This document shows positions 60,026-64,000 of a stretch of 64,000 nt of DNA, piece by piece; within the stretch, counting starts at the first letter, position 1; each line of letters begins with the position of its first letter. The position numbers were made by a program, and so were the translations under genes. The notes beneath the pieces are model-generated. The model made no database searches and had not been told where the DNA came from. It saw only the letters and a list, made by a program, of their open reading frames with translations. The stretch lies in the NCBI GenBank assembly GCA_013115135.1, contig JABANP010000171.1:34234-98233 (forward strand), in the 5' to 3' direction. The DNA is from Perkinsus olseni (lineage: Eukaryota > Perkinsozoa > Perkinsida > Perkinsidae).

Positions 60026-60403
60026 ATGGTTCCGGTACTCAGTTGTCCTACTCCTCCATACGGGCCCTATCATAAAGTGCTTCGCGACGACCCTGCTGTC
60101 TGTGTACAAGTCTCCCCGAGCAATGTCCCGCTCGATAGCGTTGTACTGGGTGTGGTGTGCGGTTCGGGCAAGGGCAAGAGCAGAAGTCTGACTGTCAATG
60201 AAGTGGAACCCTGGGTTTACAATCTCGATAATACTAGCCAGCACGACCACATCCTCTTCATCGATTTTCAGAATCTCTTCTGTCAGGGAAAGGTTGACCT
60301 GCGGGGTGATGATCTGTCTGAGTTCCAGTACGATGGCTGCAATCAGACGATGAAGACTGCCTTTGAAGGGGTCGAATACAAACTACACCCTGGAACCTGC
60401 TAG
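60026..60403 (+). CDS. Small secreted-type protein, family C, copy C1
   Basis: Paralog of C2 one kilobase downstream: shared P-x-P-P-x-G-x-Y-H-K-V, V-C-x-Q, C-G-x-G, F-C-x-G-x-V-x-L, D-D and F-x-G-V-E-Y-x-L blocks, ending in Cys. The ATG at 60026 gives 125 aa but no proper signal peptide. An earlier ATG at 59986 corresponds in position to the signal start of C2 but is out of frame by one base, so either the start was lost by an indel or an intron is missed. Five cysteines suggest a disulfide-bonded extracellular protein. Function unknown. Confidence 0.65.
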   Translation: MVPVLSCPTPPYGPYHKVLRDDPAVCVQVSPSNVPLDSVVLGVVCGSGKGKSRSLTVNEVEPWVYNLDNTSQHDHILFIDFQNLFCQGKVDLRGDDLSEFQYDGCNQTMKTAFEGVEYKLHPGTC

Positions 60404-61044
60404 TGAAGCATGGTATCCAGTCCCCGATACAATTCCCTGATACATCAGGGGAAGTTTCACGGGGAACCCTCAATCCATTCGACTCTAGTAAGCCGCTACT
60501 CGGCAGCGACTCCTTCGACCATATCAGCTCCCGCATTATGTCATCATTGTTAGCGCCTGGTGTCCTTTCACAAGATACTTTTTCTGGCAAGAAGCTCCTG
60601 CCTAGTCTCTCTTTGCGTGTGTGCACATTTTCAATCGAGGTGTCTAATCTGTCGTTGTGCGACCTGCAATCAGCATCGTTCCGCCTCTGAAGGTCTCCGT
60701 GCTGCGGCGGCCCAGCCCTACTCGAGGTCGCCCGTGATAGATTTGCTAAGTATACCCCTACTCCGGCACGGTGCGAGGCACTCACGGGTCATTTTTTAGT
60801 TCTTTTTCGACTCGAGCACATACTATGAGCCTTATGGGGTAAGCGAAGTCATATGGCTATGTTTATGGCGTATCATTAGATATTATCACCCTTATCGACT
60901 CAACCCAAGTATTTGTTTAATTACACTCATTCACAGGGAGCATGATTTTTGTTGCGACGATTTGGCCCGGGATAGTTAGTCTGAGAAGCTCGACATATAC
61001 TTGGGGTGATCTCGTCTAGGATCCATTATTTCTGATTTCAACTA
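60404..61044. other. Intergenic between family C genes
   Basis: No gene seen. Frames at 60403-60799 lack support. It presumably holds the C1 terminator and the C2 promoter. Confidence 0.45.
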
Positions 61045-61464
61045 ATGATCTGCCTGAAGACCATCTGCAGTATCTCTCTCATGACTCCGATATTCGGTCG
61101 TCCCTATCCTCCTGCCGGGTCCTACCACAAAGTGATCGCTCAGCAGCCCATTGTTATCTGTGCGCAAATTAATTGGAGCAATGACCCGGATATGGGCATC
61201 GAAGTTGCTGCTTTGTGCGGTTTAGGGATGTCCACATCCGACGACCTGTATCTTGATGAACTGCCGCTTCTCACTTACAAAGTCGATCCGATCAGTGAGT
61301 ACAAGCACACTGATTTCATTCGTACTATTAACTCCTTCTGCAATGGTACGGTGGCTTTGCTGAGTGACGATATGTTCAAGTTTGTGTACCACATCTCTGA
61401 CCAGACGATTGAGACCAAGTTCCAAGGAGTAGAGTACAATTTAACATTCGGCCTCTGCTTTTGA
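61045..61464 (+). CDS. Small secreted protein, family C, copy C2, 139 aa
   Basis: Single-exon gene. The ATG at 61045 begins a short hydrophobic leader (MICLKTICSISLM). The mature part has G-x-Y-H-K-V, V-I-C-A-Q, A-L-C-G-L-G, F-C-N-G-T-V-A-L-L and K-F-Q-G-V-E-Y-N-L, ending C-F. Cys spacing matches C1 in the shared positions. The two genes are in tandem, same strand, about 640 bp apart, so they arose by local duplication. No domain is recognised and no function is proposed. Confidence 0.7.
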   Translation: MICLKTICSISLMTPIFGRPYPPAGSYHKVIAQQPIVICAQINWSNDPDMGIEVAALCGLGMSTSDDLYLDELPLLTYKVDPISEYKHTDFIRTINSFCNGTVALLSDDMFKFVYHISDQTIETKFQGVEYNLTFGLCF

Positions 61465-61738
61465 CGCCTGGAACTCGGGCCCTCATCTGATGGGAGACAA
61501 CTCGCGCCGCCCCGCACGAGCAATTTTTAAATACCTCAGGCTCTCTGATTTTCATAGTGGATAATCGTACAACATTTAAGACATTCATCAGTTAATGACG
61601 GGCTGAGGTCCTCAGGCTGAGGACCGAGAGTGGTATCCTTAGTGTAGTCTCGCGAAGTAGCGCTGGATTATCTTATACTTGGTTTAGAGCACACTCGTGG
61701 GTATACATGAGTATTTCATTGGAGTGTTGGGAGGTCGT
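61465..61738. other. Intergenic
   Basis: Short spacer without features; contains the inverted pair gctgaggtcctcaggctgaggac near 61602. Confidence 0.4.
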
Positions 61739-61936
61739 ATGATACGACTCGTATCCCTTCTTTTATATTTTCTCGCCTTTCTTCAGTTGGTGACACAGCC
61801 GAGTATAGTTGATTCATTGAACGCATTTCATACCACCTCAGCAATACGTCCGGTTCGAGTTGTCGAGTCGTACAGTTCAAGTTCCACTAATGTAGTGGCA
61901 CTCTGTCATAGTGATTCTAATCCCTATCACTGCTGA
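61739..61936 (+). CDS. Putative small secreted peptide, 65 aa
   Basis: The ATG at 61739 opens with a classic signal peptide (M-I-R-L-V-S-L-L-L-Y-F-L-A-F-L-Q-L), then a Ser/Thr/Val-rich body with two cysteines, ending Y-H-C. The same leader style and its place downstream of C1/C2 suggest a related secreted gene or its first exon, but no sequence block is shared. A second exon could exist. Low to moderate confidence. Confidence 0.45.
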   Translation: MIRLVSLLLYFLAFLQLVTQPSIVDSLNAFHTTSAIRPVRVVESYSSSSTNVVALCHSDSNPYHC

Positions 61937-62778
61937 CAAGCGAGGATCCTCGTAACTGGTGCGAGCTGCGCCCAACCAACACTGAGGAACGAGTGCTTCA
62001 GTTTTATGATAAAACTTCTATCAGATAAGACTGAACGAGTCAATAAGGTGGAGTTGACAAGGTCACCACTGCCAGCCCCCCTAGCTGGGGCTCGGCGTCA
62101 ACAGGGCGCTCTACATGCGTCGTTGTGATTCTTACCAACGACAGCTATGGAATCGTTCTGTAGCTGTATGTTCGGCCAGGAACCAGACCTTTCAGATATC
62201 TCGTCGGGCACTGTGCATCTTGCGCACTCGCAGTGTGTGTTTGACCAGCCCAGCGGCCCCAGCCCATTGCCGCAATTTGCTGGCTCCCCGAGATTCGAGT
62301 ACGGCCGAGATGTTCAATCGTGAAGGTCGACCTGTCTGCTTTTCGCACCGTTTGTTGCTTATCCACTACTACAATAGCGGAGTTAACAACCTCGTGCGAT
62401 CTTAGTGACCACGGGAAAGAAGAACCGCCAATTCCAACCCTGAGGACCGGTCTCCCGTCATCGGAAGGATACCTCCTGATTCGGTGAGTAGCGATTCACA
62501 ACACGCCTGTTTCAGCATTTGCAAATCAACTCTTCATCTGTCGTCTTAATGCTAGCAGCGACTCGGCTTAGCAGCTGAGCCCAGCTAAGCTTGAGCTTAA
62601 CCGTAGCTTCTCAACGGAGAAGGTTGAAATTACCAGCGGTATGAGCATCACAATAAAAATCCATTAAGATACCGATTCGGTGGAGAGTGATCTCAATGGT
62701 GGCACCAAACCTACAGTGAACGGAATACCCTTTCCTGTTCGGGAACGTCGGCCGAAGTTCTCCCATTGACAGTATGAA

Positions 62779-62801
62779 AGCCCAGTCGCTGCGACTGGGC
62801 T
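62779..62801. repeat. Perfect 11-bp inverted repeat, 1-nt loop
   Basis: AGCCCAGTCGC, T, GCGACTGGGCT. In DNA it is a near-continuous palindrome (cruciform-capable); in RNA the loop is too tight without opening a pair. Confidence 0.85.
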
Positions 62802-63522
62802 CGGCCTCAGCGTGGCAGCATAGCCTATCCTGGATAGGATCGTCAGAGCCTCTGACTCGGAGGTATAAAAGTTACGCTAGCGCGGGATTTCGCATCTCCG
62901 CATAGTGCTCGGGCGCCCTTGGTCACCTTTTTTTCGTTCTTTTGTTCTGGCCAGCTGGAATTGTCCGGCCATCATCGAGGCTGTTGTCCAGCCGATCACA
63001 GGCCACGATTGACATTCGTGGTCACCGACGGATAGTCCGCTTATGCCAACCTCGTGCACCAAAATCCTGAGTGCCCCAAGAAAAAAATCGATTGTAGATA
63101 TCTACCGTAGATAATCTACGTGCAGGACTCATGCACGGATTCTCAAGGCCATATTCGCATGCTGTGGCTCGCACTATCTGCCAACAGTTCAACCGGTGGT
63201 TCTGCTGCTTCAGTGGCATACACACAGGGCAGAGGGTTGAATTGCCCTTATGGCCGCAATAATGCCTCGCCTCTTACGGCCAAACGCGAGACTACTCAGG
63301 GCAGAGGAAGAGCTCTCTCATGATGGTATTCGACCTCGGCGAGGTCACCTCGCTCAATGAGCGACGCTCACTGATCTTCGGTGACTGGTAGGACAAGTTC
63401 GATGGTCAGAAGCACTTGGAGTTTGGTGCACCGTGAAGAGTAGCCCGGATCACCTCCCTCGCAGCGGGTGATTGGACTGTGGTCCCGCTTGCCGCTCCGG
63501 GGTGCGACCCACCTACTAGGTG

Positions 63523-63552
63523 GCACCTAGACTTGAAACCAAGTCTAGGTGC
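63523..63552. repeat. 12-bp inverted repeat hairpin
   Basis: GCACCTAGACTT and AAGTCTAGGTGC separated by gaaacc, with one more G-C pair possible. Flanked at left by another partial palindrome (acctactaggtgg). Could be a structural element or the end of an inverted-repeat mobile element. Confidence 0.85.
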
Positions 63553-64000
63553 AGCAGTGGGTGCAGCAGTGGGACACCAGCTGCACAGCTAGCGCTAGTA
63601 TCAGACTCTGTCTCTGCCTTCGGCTACTTGAGTCGAGTTGATTCATTTACATTCGGGAGGAAGACGGCTGCGTCCCTGCGGAGACGCGTGGGTCGCGCCG
63701 CCAGGCCTCTCTTTTCGTTTTTTATCCACCCTCCCTAAGAACCCTACAAAACCGAGAGTGTGGGTGAGCTCGTCACCATTTAAAGGATGGGGCGGGCTGG
63801 ACGTGCCTAGCGCCGTTACCAGGGCAAGGCGCTTGGCCGAATACTCTGCTTTCATGGGCCTGCAAGTCCGTGATCGCTTGGGTTTCGGCGGTTCCGGGCT
63901 ACTCTTCACGGAACTGCGCTTGCCTCAGGTTCCGGCGCTCGTACGCCCCACTCCCCCTCCCCACACTCAGAGGTTTCACGTCATCCGTAACGCGTTGACA

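Larger units (their letters stand above)
61937..64000. other. No supported gene; palindromes and short repeats
   Basis: Overlapping frames on both strands (62115-62405, 62145-62366, 63520-63909) show no family. The stretch contains the two hairpins listed separately, a TATA-like gtataaaag at 62862-62870, a tagatatcta palindrome with an inverted partner at 63093-63118, and a short gtgcagcagtggg tandem pair at 63550-63573. Confidence 0.45.

Overview
This window is nuclear DNA from a protist. The protein-coding genes are broken by many GT-AG introns, most of them only 43-60 nt long. They encode typical eukaryotic proteins (AP-1 gamma-adaptin, a CDC50 flippase subunit, mitochondrial-type Cpn10, a serine carboxypeptidase, a giant DUF3638/DUF3645-type protein) mixed with lineage-specific secreted families. 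Tiny introns, giant alveolate-style proteins, paralogous small secreted proteins and moderate GC fit an alveolate, most likely Perkinsus or a close relative. The organism call is an inference, not something read directly from a marker gene. A run of 10 N at 412-421 marks a scaffold gap, so this is a draft assembly.

Layout. 1-3.4 kb is repeat-rich and has no convincing gene. 4.08-5.27 kb holds cpn10 (minus, 3 exons). 6.3-6.8 kb holds a frame-broken copy of secreted family A. 7.1-9.4 kb has only weak exon-like stretches and a dispersed repeat. 9.55-10.47 kb encodes a protein with one clear SWIB domain and two further SWIB-like units (plus). 10.90-13.23 kb is a complete 13-exon serine carboxypeptidase (plus). 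14.66-16.34 kb is a 542-aa secreted protein of unknown role (minus). 17.95-19.32 kb and 25.17-25.92 kb are two apparently intact family A genes (minus). 20.25-21.22 kb is a PUB-domain-like protein (minus). 21.65-24.50 kb is a six-exon helical protein in which every intron is phase 0 (minus). 27.80-36.16 kb is AP-1 gamma (minus, about 20 exons). 36.59-37.96 kb is CDC50 (minus). 38.44-38.78 kb is a 35-bp AT-rich minisatellite. 40.09-57.92 kb is one giant minus-strand gene: an N-terminal region, a P-loop helicase-like core, an EQ-rich exon, EF-hand-like segments and a VPS62/VPS13-like C-terminus. 58-64 kb is sparse and holds a tandem pair of small cysteine-containing secreted paralogs (family C), a 65-aa putative secreted peptide, palindromes and tRNA-like B-box sequences.

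How the parts relate. AP-1 gamma and CDC50 sit side by side on one strand and both serve trans-Golgi/endosome traffic and membrane asymmetry. The giant protein carries a membrane-contact-type C-terminal domain. The secreted carboxypeptidase and families A and C are candidates for the secretory output of the cell. Nothing in the sequence shows co-regulation. The most unusual material is family A (three gene-sized copies plus tandemly duplicated exon-2 tails inside an intron), the repeated SWIB-like protein and the giant multi-domain gene.
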